Source: an uncultured Robiginitomaculum sp.
GTDB lineage: Bacteria; Pseudomonadota; Alphaproteobacteria; Caulobacterales; Maricaulaceae
Length of the DNA: 6,507 nucleotides
Assembly: GCA_938003555.1 (NCBI GenBank)
Contig: CALKXN010000214.1
Span: 1-6,507, forward strand
Reading direction: 5' to 3'
Shown: positions 1-5,761 of the stretch, one piece after another
Layout of the letters: each line of letters begins with the position of its first letter
How positions within the stretch are numbered: position 1 is the first letter of the stretch
Notes under the pieces: model-generated
Database searches by the model: none
Told to the model about the DNA's origin: nothing
The model's input: the letters and a program-made list of their open reading frames with translations, nothing else
Program-made: the position numbers and the translations under genes

Positions 1-1464
1 CTGCGGTTGCCCCCAAAACTGCTTCACGGTTTGCAGATTTGACTTAAGGCGTTTATCGCGAAACAAAAATCCATGTAGCTCGTGAAACCATACGCGTTTA
101 CCCATTTGATAGTACCATCTTTGGGCGTGCCGAATTTTCGCGTCCGGATAGGTCAGCAATCGCCATATCGCTTTAGGGCGAGACTGAACAATGAACTCTA
201 TCGCTTTGACCCACAGAAAAACTCGCCAGGGCGGAACATAGCGTGTGGCCAACACTTGATGTTTGTAATCCCATTTCGTTTGATCGGTTTGAATGACATA
301 CCGGCTTTCGGCTTCGCGAAAAAAAGGCGTCCAGCGGTGCGGCGTAACATATACAGATTGAATTTGGTCCGGGTCATATGAAATGAGCTGTTTAAGCGTA
401 CGCCAATAATCGATGTCCCGCTCTTCTTCGAAGCCGACAACCCATGTTGCCATTGAGAGCATTTTATGTTTCCGCATGAGCTGAATCGCCTGACGATCTT
501 TTGATGCGGAGCCGCCTTTCTTAATTTTTTTTAAAATGGCTTCATCATAATTTTCCATACCAAAGAGAAAGCGTTCGACGCCAGCTTCTTTATAAAGATG
601 CAAATGATCTTTATCCCGAACAATATCATCAGCACGGGTAGAGCCTACCAATGTCACATCAACATTTTCGGAAATGAGGGCCTCTAAGAACCGTTTCCAC
701 ATTTTTTTGGACGAGGTTGGGTTTTCATCGGCGAAATTAAACACCTCAACGCCGTGATCTCGATGAAGGTCCGCAATCTCTGCGGCAAATGTTTCAGGAT
801 GACGATGACGCCATTTTGTCCAAAATCCGCGCTGACCACAATAATTACAAGGATGCGGGCAACCTCTTGAGAACTGTACCACTACCGCTCTCTTGCGGCC
901 CCAATAAGAATAGGCTTTGAAATCTATTAGCTCCCAGCCAATTCGGTAATCCTCCCAATCCCCCATCATGCTTTGGGGTTGCGTGGATTTTACCTTACTG
1001 CCGTCTCTGTAGGCAATCCCGCGAACCAGATTGAGCGGCGTGTTCATTTTTATAGCCTGCACAAGTTGGCGGCATGTTTCCTCCCCTTCGCCGCGTACGC
1101 AGTAATCAAATTCGTCTTGGTCGGTTAGAATGTCTTTCCAATGATAGGTCGGAAAGACTCCGCCATAAATGACCTTCAAGTCTGGCTGTCGAGCTTTGCA
1201 ACGACGCGCGATTTCAGACGCAATAGGATGAGCCGATGTCGATCCGGAATGACCCAATAGAATTGCATCAGCTTTATGCTCTACCACGCGCTCAATAATA
1301 TCATCCATCGGTAGTGGGCCAAATTCGCAGTCCAGCAAGCTCACATTGTGACCATCATCCAACAGAGGTCCGCCAATAGCGAGCAGCCCCAAGGGAGGCA
1401 GATGATCATCCGGTATTCTGCTCCCTATGGCGGGGTGAGGCGGATTGATAATTAACAGACGCAA
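1..1464 (-). CDS. BchE-family cobalamin-dependent radical SAM protein (anaerobic Mg-protoporphyrin IX monomethyl ester cyclase-like), 3' end outside window
   Basis: The minus strand reads open for 488 codons from TTG at 1464-1462 to the window edge without a stop, so the C-terminus is missing. Residues 1 to about 140 form a Rossmann-like B12-binding domain: INPPH at 6-10, a PPLGLL loop at 23-28, GHSGS at 71-75, YGGVFPT at 100-106 and RGEGEE at 124-129. It has no DxHxxG motif, which BchE also lacks. The radical SAM domain follows, with the [4Fe-4S] cysteines in CxxxCxxC (C202, C206, C209), then FADENPT at 244-250 and a GxEN-like motif at 302-305. The family uses S-adenosylmethionine, an iron-sulfur cluster and usually cobalamin; characterised BchE makes the E-ring of bacteriochlorophyll without oxygen. 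Related proteins also occur in non-phototrophs with unproven function, and no pigment gene is seen here. No in-frame ATG lies between the upstream stop (ten codons back) and the TTG, and an AAGGA ribosome site supports that start. Family assignment is strong; exact substrate is uncertain. Confidence 0.88.
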   Translation of the reverse strand, partial: MRLLIINPPHPAIGSRIPDDHLPPLGLLAIGGPLLDDGHNVSLLDCEFGPLPMDDIIERVVEHKADAILLGHSGSTSAHPIASEIARRCKARQPDLKVIYGGVFPTYHWKDILTDQDEFDYCVRGEGEETCRQLVQAIKMNTPLNLVRGIAYRDGSKVKSTQPQSMMGDWEDYRIGWELIDFKAYSYWGRKRAVVVQFSRGCPHPCNYCGQRGFWTKWRHRHPETFAAEIADLHRDHGVEVFNFADENPTSSKKMWKRFLEALISENVDVTLVGSTRADDIVRDKDHLHLYKEAGVERFLFGMENYDEAILKKIKKGGSASKDRQAIQLMRKHKMLSMATWVVGFEEERDIDYWRTLKQLISYDPDQIQSVYVTPHRWTPFFREAESRYVIQTDQTKWDYKHQVLATRYVPPWRVFLWVKAIEFIVQSRPKAIWRLLTYPDAKIRHAQRWYYQMGKRVWFHELHGFLFRDKRLKSNLQTVKQFWGQPQ

Positions 1465-1471
1465 GAGATTA

Positions 1472-1476
1472 TCCTT
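1472..1476 (-). promoter_or_regulatory. Ribosome binding site setting the TTG start of the BchE-like gene
   Basis: On the minus strand AAGGA lies 7 nt upstream of TTG at 1464. The reading frame has a TAG ten codons upstream and no ATG or GTG in between, so TTG with this site is the best supported start. Confidence 0.6.
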
Positions 1477-1517
1477 TTCGAGAGCATTCTACCGAAATAT
1501 TTCAGATGCCCTAGACC

Positions 1518-1546
1518 AATAGAAGACGGCACAAGGAAGACGTCAA
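1518..1546 (-). promoter_or_regulatory. Possible sigma-70 promoter of the BchE-like gene
   Basis: On the minus strand TTGACG (1546-1541) and TCTATT (1523-1518) are separated by exactly 17 bp. The -35 matches 5 of 6 consensus bases and the -10 matches 4 of 6. Transcription would start near 1511, leaving a leader of about 47 nt. The site is about 95 bp from the palindrome in front of the tetR gene, so that repressor need not affect it. The call rests on consensus matching alone. Confidence 0.35.
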
Positions 1547-1610
1547 TAAGGTAATTTAATGACCTTGCATTTCGAGTTTTGGTCATGTCTATTTTTCAAG
1601 CTCAACGATA

Positions 1611-1639
1611 TTGACTTTCCCAAAACAATGTCGGATAAA
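1611..1639 (+). promoter_or_regulatory. Predicted promoter of the tetR-acyltransferase-transporter-methyltransferase operon
   Basis: TTGACT at 1611-1616 and GATAAA at 1634-1639 are 17 bp apart, with 5/6 and 4/6 matches to the sigma-70 consensus. A start site near 1646 would fall inside the palindrome at 1642-1653, which suits repression by blocking initiation. It would leave a leader of about 28 nt before the ATG at 1674. Confidence 0.5.
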
Positions 1640-1641
1640 AT

Positions 1642-1653
1642 ACGAACGTTCGT
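1642..1653 (+). promoter_or_regulatory. Perfect 12-bp palindrome, likely TetR-family operator
   Basis: ACGAACGTTCGT is a perfect inverted repeat whose right half is followed by TCAT. It begins 2 bp after the predicted -10 and ends 20 bp before the tetR start codon. Palindromes rich in GAAC/GTTC next to a tetR gene are typical autoregulatory operators of this family. Symmetry and position are seen directly; binding by the adjacent regulator is inferred. Confidence 0.65.
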
Positions 1654-1673
1654 TCATATATGGGATGTGAAAT

Positions 1674-2279
1674 ATGACTAAATCAAAAACCCTCCCCACA
1701 TCCCGCGGCATCACCGCGCCGGACAACACGACTAAGGCCCGTCTTGAGCGGGCGGCGGTGAACCTGTTTGGTGCGCAGAGCGTGGATGGGACGTCGATGC
1801 GCGAAATTGCGAAGGCGGCGGGGATGTCGCTGGGCGCGGTTTATGGGCATTATCCCAGCAAGGATATTTTGGCGCATACTTTGATGGCCCATACGCATCG
1901 CGCTTTGGCGGATATGATTGATCGGTCCTATAAAGAGGGCGGGTCTTTGCGCGATATTGTCGAGCGGATTATTGACGGCTATTGCGCGGCGGCCGATGAG
2001 GATTGGGAATTGTTTCGCTATTACCTGATCAATTTACACCGCTTTAGCGACCTATCAGAAGCCGCTAAAGATTCGCCCGTAGAAACCGCTGCTAAAGTCA
2101 TTCGCCGCGCGATTAAGGATCAGCAAATGCCGAAAAAGCCTGTAACACTGACCGCGTCCATGGCGCTGGGCGTCGTGATGCAGGCGGGATTGGCGCGATC
2201 TTATGGACAGATTGACGGGCCATTGTCGCAATATAAATCCCATTTTAACGCCGCCGTTATGGCCGTGCTGGAGGCCTAA
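1674..2279 (+). CDS. TetR/AcrR-family transcriptional regulator
   Basis: This 201-residue protein has the usual length of a TetR repressor. The N-terminal DNA-binding domain spans about residues 22-70: a first helix around ARLERAAVNLF, then the helix-turn-helix with TSMREIAKAAG (40-50) and the recognition part MSLGAVYGHYPSKD (51-64). The C-terminal helices, about 75-200, resemble no ligand-binding domain I can name, so the inducer is unknown. The ATG is preceded only by a weak GGGA 8 nt upstream, consistent with low expression of a repressor. The gene is first in the operon and stops one base before the acyltransferase ATG, so the likely role is local control of the lipid genes and of itself through the palindrome at 1642-1653. 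An effector such as a fatty acid, acyl-CoA or lysophospholipid is a guess from context. Confidence 0.93.
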   Translation: MTKSKTLPTSRGITAPDNTTKARLERAAVNLFGAQSVDGTSMREIAKAAGMSLGAVYGHYPSKDILAHTLMAHTHRALADMIDRSYKEGGSLRDIVERIIDGYCAAADEDWELFRYYLINLHRFSDLSEAAKDSPVETAAKVIRRAIKDQQMPKKPVTLTASMALGVVMQAGLARSYGQIDGPLSQYKSHFNAAVMAVLEA

Positions 2280-2280
2280 T

Positions 2281-3156
2281 ATGAGTCAGAACTTTCTTCC
2301 TATGATGCGTTTGAACTCGATTATATTCCAGCTGATGTTCTATGCCACAACAGCCTTTTTTGCTGTGCTCTGCTCCGTGCTCGCGATCATTCCCGGGCGT
2401 AAACCCATGATGCTGGGTCTGTCGGCTTATACGAAATTCACGCGGTGGCTGATGGAGGTCGTGGTCGATATTCAAGTCGATGTGGCGGGCAAAGCGCATT
2501 TGCCAAAGAGCGGGGCGTTCATTATCGCGGCCAAGCATCAAAGCTATGGCGACGGTATTGTCATGTTTTCTGAATTTTTCGATTTATCCTTTGTAACGGG
2601 TGATCATCTTGAGAAATTTACACTGCTTAAAACCATATTGCGCAAGGCGGGCGCGGTGGTTGTTGATAGCTGCGGCGGGTCCGATGCGCGCGAAAAGATG
2701 ACGCGCGAGGCCGAGCGCGTGCGCGAGCAAGAGCGGCGCCTGCTGATTTATCCCGAAGGGCATCTGTCGCAAATCGGGACGCAGCACCGCTACCGCAAAG
2801 GCGTTTATCATATGTATAAAGATTTCGATTGCCCCGTCGTGCCTGCTGCGACAAATCTAGGCCAGCGCTGGAATCAAAATGATTGGCGCAAATATCCGGG
2901 CGAGGCCGTGATTGAATTTCTTAAGCCGATTGAACCGGGACTGAGCAAAGAAGATTTTATGGAGCGCTTGGAAAGCGCAATTGAGACGCGCAGCCTTGAA
3001 TTGCTCGATATGGAAAATCTTGGCGCGCTCAATCCGGATGATATTGGAAAGACAGTGGAAAACCAGTCTGCGCGTGCTAAGCGAGAAGCCCGAGAGGCTA
3101 AGGAGGGAGTAAATTCCCATAAGCCGATCGAGCTAAACCGCGGAGCCAAATCATGA
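2281..3156 (+). CDS. PlsC-type 1-acylglycerol-3-phosphate (or lysophospholipid) acyltransferase
   Basis: This 291-residue protein is predicted to acylate a lysophospholipid at the inner membrane. A hydrophobic segment at about 11-38 should anchor it. The acyltransferase domain shows the catalytic HX4D motif (H86, D91, in KHQSYGD), AGAVVVDS at 123-130 as block II, YPEGHLSQIG at 157-166 as block III, and CPVVPAATN at 184-192 as block IV. The family's usual arginines are absent: block II normally ends in DR but has D129-S130, and block III is normally FPEGTRS. After about 255 comes a charged, probably disordered tail. ATG at 2281 was chosen because GGAGG lies 6 nt upstream; an in-frame ATG at 2203 would add 26 residues inside the tetR gene with no comparable ribosome site. 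The stop overlaps the transporter start (ATGA). Classical PlsC making phosphatidic acid is the default reading; a lysophospholipid re-acylating role is suggested by the transporter partner. Confidence 0.9.
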   Translation: MSQNFLPMMRLNSIIFQLMFYATTAFFAVLCSVLAIIPGRKPMMLGLSAYTKFTRWLMEVVVDIQVDVAGKAHLPKSGAFIIAAKHQSYGDGIVMFSEFFDLSFVTGDHLEKFTLLKTILRKAGAVVVDSCGGSDAREKMTREAERVREQERRLLIYPEGHLSQIGTQHRYRKGVYHMYKDFDCPVVPAATNLGQRWNQNDWRKYPGEAVIEFLKPIEPGLSKEDFMERLESAIETRSLELLDMENLGALNPDDIGKTVENQSARAKREAREAKEGVNSHKPIELNRGAKS

Positions 3157-4583
3157 GTGCCAAAGCTGCTATATCCTTATTTGCCAAGCGAAAATTCCTG
3201 CCGCTTTTTGTGCTATTTCAGGCGGGGACATTTAACGATAATGTGCTGAAAAATGCGCTGATCGCCTTGGTGACTTATGCGGGGATGGTTCTCTTCTCCG
3301 AAGACATTCCGCGAGACGGACTTGTCGCCACAGCAGCTTTGCTATTTACGCTTCCTTTTTTGATACTTTGCACGATTGCCGGGCAGGTCGCTGACAAGGT
3401 TGACCGCTCCGTTATTTTGAAATGGGTCAAGCGCGCCGAAGTGATAATCATGTTAATCGCTGCGCTGGGACTGTTCTTTCAAAATACATATATATTGGCC
3501 TTCACCCTCGTATTGATGGGCGCGCAATCGGCATTTTTTTCGCCAACTAAAAATGCGGTCTTACCGCAATGGCTCGAAGACAAAGATTTAATCACAGCAA
3601 ACGGTCTAATGTCCGGTTTTCAGTTTTTTACAATCCTGCTTGGAATGGTCGTCGGCATACAAATCGTTATGACGGCTTATGACAAAGTTCAAAAACAATT
3701 TAATTCAGATATTTTTTGGATTGGTCCCAATATTGTAGCCGCGTCGCTATTGGTCTTTGCGCTAATTGGATGGTTCGCCGCAGAGAAACTACCCGATGCA
3801 CCCGCTCCAAACCCTAAGCTTAAGATCAATTACAACCCCGTTTCTTCAATTTGGAATGTGCTTAAAACGTCGTGGGAGCATAAGTCTGTTTTTCGTCCTA
3901 TGATGGGTATTGCTTGGTTTTATGGATTTTCCAACATCCTAATACTGGTGCTTCCCGTTTATGTTGCTGATGTTATGAAGTATGATGAAGGCGTTCTAAC
4001 TATCATTTTAATTGCTTCGACCTTAAGCATTTTGGTTGGGGCATTGTTGTGTACCATTCTTGCGCGAGGGCGCGAGTCAATGGGTCTCGTCGCGCTGGGC
4101 ATTATCGGTGTCGCACTTTTCACTCTAGACCTTTATCTCAACACTGAGGTGACAACACGTACAGTACAAGGCGGGTTTGAGGTTTTTAAAGCCGACCCTA
4201 AAACACCGCGTTTTCTGATCGACATTATGGGCAGTTCGCTATGCGCGGGTCTTTATGTCGTACCCTTACAAGCCATGGCACAGCGCCGTTCTATCGTTGC
4301 GCTACGTGCACGACTCATGAGTGCAGGAGCCGTCATGCTAAATGGCGCCGTTAATCTAGTAACATTTGCGTTAATTGGGTTAGCGTTCATGGCCGCAAAA
4401 TCTGGAGAACAAATTAAGCTTGGGCCTTTAGAATTTGATATGCCGAACTTTTCCATTTCACCGGAAGCTCCGTTCTTAGCCGTTGTTATAATCAGCGCGC
4501 CTATTGCAGTGTACTGTATCTGGCGCGTTTTTAATCCGGTCGTTCACGCCGCCGCTGCAGATTTGATTGAGGGAGCAGAGTAA
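3153..4583 (+). CDS. LplT-like major facilitator superfamily transporter
   Basis: This 476-residue, strongly hydrophobic protein has about twelve predicted membrane spans. Near the N-terminus is FNDNVLK at 27-33, the FNDN-type signature shared by LplT lysophospholipid transporters and the transporter part of Aas fusions. The loop after the second span carries a typical MFS motif, GQVADKVDR at 77-85, and SAFFSPTKNAVLPQW at 126-140 matches the 'FSPxKyxxLP' region of the same family. Known LplT flips lysophospholipids across the inner membrane for re-acylation. A hydrophilic loop at about 331-355 sits between late spans and is longer than I would expect. Its ATG overlaps the acyltransferase stop, with GGAG 7 nt upstream. 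The pairing with an acyltransferase supports a lysophospholipid substrate, but other lipids cannot be excluded. Synonymous codons look more A/T-rich than in the flanking genes (impression, not counted). Confidence 0.86.
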   Translation: MSAKAAISLFAKRKFLPLFVLFQAGTFNDNVLKNALIALVTYAGMVLFSEDIPRDGLVATAALLFTLPFLILCTIAGQVADKVDRSVILKWVKRAEVIIMLIAALGLFFQNTYILAFTLVLMGAQSAFFSPTKNAVLPQWLEDKDLITANGLMSGFQFFTILLGMVVGIQIVMTAYDKVQKQFNSDIFWIGPNIVAASLLVFALIGWFAAEKLPDAPAPNPKLKINYNPVSSIWNVLKTSWEHKSVFRPMMGIAWFYGFSNILILVLPVYVADVMKYDEGVLTIILIASTLSILVGALLCTILARGRESMGLVALGIIGVALFTLDLYLNTEVTTRTVQGGFEVFKADPKTPRFLIDIMGSSLCAGLYVVPLQAMAQRRSIVALRARLMSAGAVMLNGAVNLVTFALIGLAFMAAKSGEQIKLGPLEFDMPNFSISPEAPFLAVVIISAPIAVYCIWRVFNPVVHAAAADLIEGAE

Positions 4584-5107
4584 TGCGAGGTTATTTTGGT
4601 ATCGGCTGTGAGGGGATATCCAAGTCGCAAAATCTGGGCGCAGTTATGCGCACGGCAAATGCCTTTGGCGCAAGCTTTGTTTACACTGTCGGCGCCGCGC
4701 ATACGGCGCGCAAAGTGAACCTGACGGATACGTCTCGCACAATGAAAAATGTACCCTATTATGAGTGGGACACGCTGGATGATTTGCGCCTGCCCAAGGG
4801 CTGCGTGATGGTCGGGATTGAACTGACCGAAGATAGCGTTGATCTGCCAAGTTTTCGTCACCCGAATAATTGCGCCTATATTCTTGGCCCTGAAATGGGA
4901 TCGCTCTCGCCCGCTATGCAAGCGCGCTGCGCGCATATTGTGAAAATTCCGACCAAGTTTTGTATTAATGTTAGCCTCGCTGCGGCGCTAACGCTATATG
5001 ACAGAACATTGTCGCGCGGCGGCTATCCGGCGCGGCCTATTCGCCCCGGCGGACCCAATATGGACGATGTGTCGACATGGCCTGCGCCAAAAATATCCAA
5101 GCGCTAA
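4583..5107 (+). CDS. TrmH/SpoU-family (SPOUT) RNA 2'-O-methyltransferase
   Basis: The protein is 174 residues, a single SPOUT domain without the N-terminal substrate-binding extension of RlmB-type enzymes. All three motifs are present: motif 1 has N17 and R23 in NLGAVMR; motif 2 is ILGPEMGSL at 100-108; motif 3 is IPTKFCINVSLAAAL at 122-136. Motif 3 has C-I-N-V where SpoU enzymes usually have S-L-N-V, a form I recall from alphaproteobacterial homologues. The family transfers methyl from S-adenosylmethionine to ribose 2'-OH in tRNA or rRNA using a trefoil knot and a dimeric active site; the target base cannot be read from sequence. The start overlaps the transporter stop by one base (TAATG), with GGGAG 7 nt upstream. 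This makes it the last gene of the operon, although its role has no obvious link to lipid metabolism. Confidence 0.92.
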   Translation: MRGYFGIGCEGISKSQNLGAVMRTANAFGASFVYTVGAAHTARKVNLTDTSRTMKNVPYYEWDTLDDLRLPKGCVMVGIELTEDSVDLPSFRHPNNCAYILGPEMGSLSPAMQARCAHIVKIPTKFCINVSLAAALTLYDRTLSRGGYPARPIRPGGPNMDDVSTWPAPKISKR

Positions 5108-5129
5108 CATAAATGTCATCTAAAGCGCT
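5100..5129 (+). terminator. Weak stem-loop at the end of the methyltransferase gene
   Basis: AGCGCT occurs at 5100-5105 and again at 5124-5129. As it is self-complementary the copies can form a 6-bp stem with an 18-nt loop around the stop codon. No U-run follows, so this is at best a weak terminator or transcript-end structure. Confidence 0.2.
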
Positions 5130-5140
5130 GCGATTTCCAT

Positions 5141-5169
5141 TTGGGTTAAGACGGTCTTAAGGACATAAA
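5141..5169 (+). promoter_or_regulatory. Possible promoter of the IalB-family gene
   Basis: TTGGGT (5141-5146) and CATAAA (5164-5169) are 17 bp apart, each matching about four of six sigma-70 consensus bases. The CtrA-type box at 5146-5160 would lie between the two hexamers. Many CtrA-dependent promoters place the box at or near -35, so an activated promoter starting further downstream is equally possible. Confidence 0.3.
5146..5160 (+). promoter_or_regulatory. CtrA-type binding site (TTAA-N7-TTAA), also a 15-bp perfect palindrome
   Basis: TTAAGACGGTCTTAA contains TTAA at 5146-5149 and 5157-5160 separated by exactly seven bases, the full consensus for the alphaproteobacterial cell-cycle regulator CtrA. 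It is also symmetrical (7-bp arms around G5153), so another dimeric regulator is possible. It lies 45 bp upstream of the GTG start of the IalB-family gene. The match is seen; binding is inferred. Confidence 0.55.
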
Positions 5170-5195
5170 GAGACTATAGCTCATCTTGAATATAT

Positions 5196-5199
5196 GGAG
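5196..5199 (+). promoter_or_regulatory. Ribosome binding site favouring GTG at 5206
   Basis: GGAG lies 6 nt before GTG at 5206, ideal spacing. The alternative ATG at 5194 overlaps this motif and has no purine-rich site of its own at a suitable distance. Initiation at GTG also gives a more typical signal-peptide start, with Arg at residue 3. Confidence 0.55.
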
Positions 5200-5205
5200 T
5201 CTACC

Positions 5206-5718
5206 GTGATCCGCACCCTATCCGCTTTGGCGATTATTGTAACGTCCACATTTGCGATTGCCCCGGCGGCGTCGGCCAATGAACCCAAGCTCGAGGCGAC
5301 CTTTTCCGATTGGCGCGTTTATTCACGCGGTAGCGGCGGCGAGCGCATTTGTTACGCTTTGTCATCTCCCAGCAGCCTGTCGCCCAAAGCTGTAGATCAT
5401 GGCAAAGTTTTTTTCATGGTGTCGAATTGGAAAAATGGCGCGGCCAAAGAACAGCCGAGCCTGATGACGGGCTATGCCTTTAAATTGAACAGCCCGCCCA
5501 ATGCGCGCGTAGGCTCCACCAAAGTGCCGATGTATGTATCTCAAAACGAAGCTTTTGTTGAAACCGATGGCGACGAAGCGCGCCTGGTGAAGAATATGCG
5601 CAAAGGCTCTGTTATGCGCGTCTCTGCCGTATCCGAGCGCGGCACTGCGACAAGCTATGAGTTCTCGCTTAAGGGCGTGACGGCGGCGACGCAAAAGGCC
5701 GCGACCCTCTGCAAGTAA
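5206..5718 (+). CDS. Invasion-associated locus B (IalB) family periplasmic protein
   Basis: From the preferred GTG start the product is 170 residues; starting at ATG 5194 would add four. Residues 1-24 are a Sec signal peptide: Arg3, a hydrophobic core at 5-20, and an ASA cleavage site before Asn25. The mature part begins with a short charged stretch and TFSDWRVY (32-39), then RICYALSSP (47-55), a pattern typical of the IalB family. Only two cysteines occur, C49 and C169 (next to last), well placed for a disulfide in the periplasm. IalB was named in Bartonella for a role in erythrocyte invasion, but relatives are widespread in free-living alphaproteobacteria, where their function is poorly known, so the name does not imply pathogenicity. 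The preceding intergenic region carries a CtrA-type box, suggesting cell-cycle control. Family assignment is fairly secure; molecular function is unknown. Confidence 0.83.
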   Translation: MIRTLSALAIIVTSTFAIAPAASANEPKLEATFSDWRVYSRGSGGERICYALSSPSSLSPKAVDHGKVFFMVSNWKNGAAKEQPSLMTGYAFKLNSPPNARVGSTKVPMYVSQNEAFVETDGDEARLVKNMRKGSVMRVSAVSERGTATSYEFSLKGVTAATQKAATLCK

Positions 5719-5761
5719 TTTTGTTCTGTGACATCGGGCCGGACTGCGCTAAGGGCGCGTC

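Noticed and set aside
82..440. Open frames on both strands at the left end (99 and 80 codons)
   Set aside because: Both lie inside the BchE-like gene, in other frames of its C-terminal half, and show no domain, ribosome site or plausible composition.
1559..1586. Inverted repeat ATGACC / GGTCAT with a 16-bp spacer in the divergent intergenic region
   Set aside because: Arms of only six bases with a long spacer are expected by chance, there is no T-tract, and the position fits neither predicted promoter closely.
2203..2280. Upstream in-frame ATG that would lengthen the acyltransferase by 26 residues
   Set aside because: It lies inside the tetR gene, has no good ribosome site, and adds a non-hydrophobic segment before the membrane anchor; ATG at 2281 has GGAGG at ideal spacing.
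4544..4936. Minus-strand open frame of 130 codons across the transporter/methyltransferase junction
   Set aside because: It is antisense to two well supported genes with intact family motifs, shows no recognisable domain, and is explained as a shadow of biased codon use.
5362..5694. Minus-strand open frame of 110 codons within the IalB-family gene
   Set aside because: Composition is Arg/Ala/His-rich and random-looking, and the plus strand has a clear signal peptide protein with family features.
5719..5761. Possible terminator between the IalB-family gene and ispZ
   Set aside because: Only short GC-rich complementarity (GGGCC and GGGCGC stretches) is present, with no stable stem followed by a T-run.
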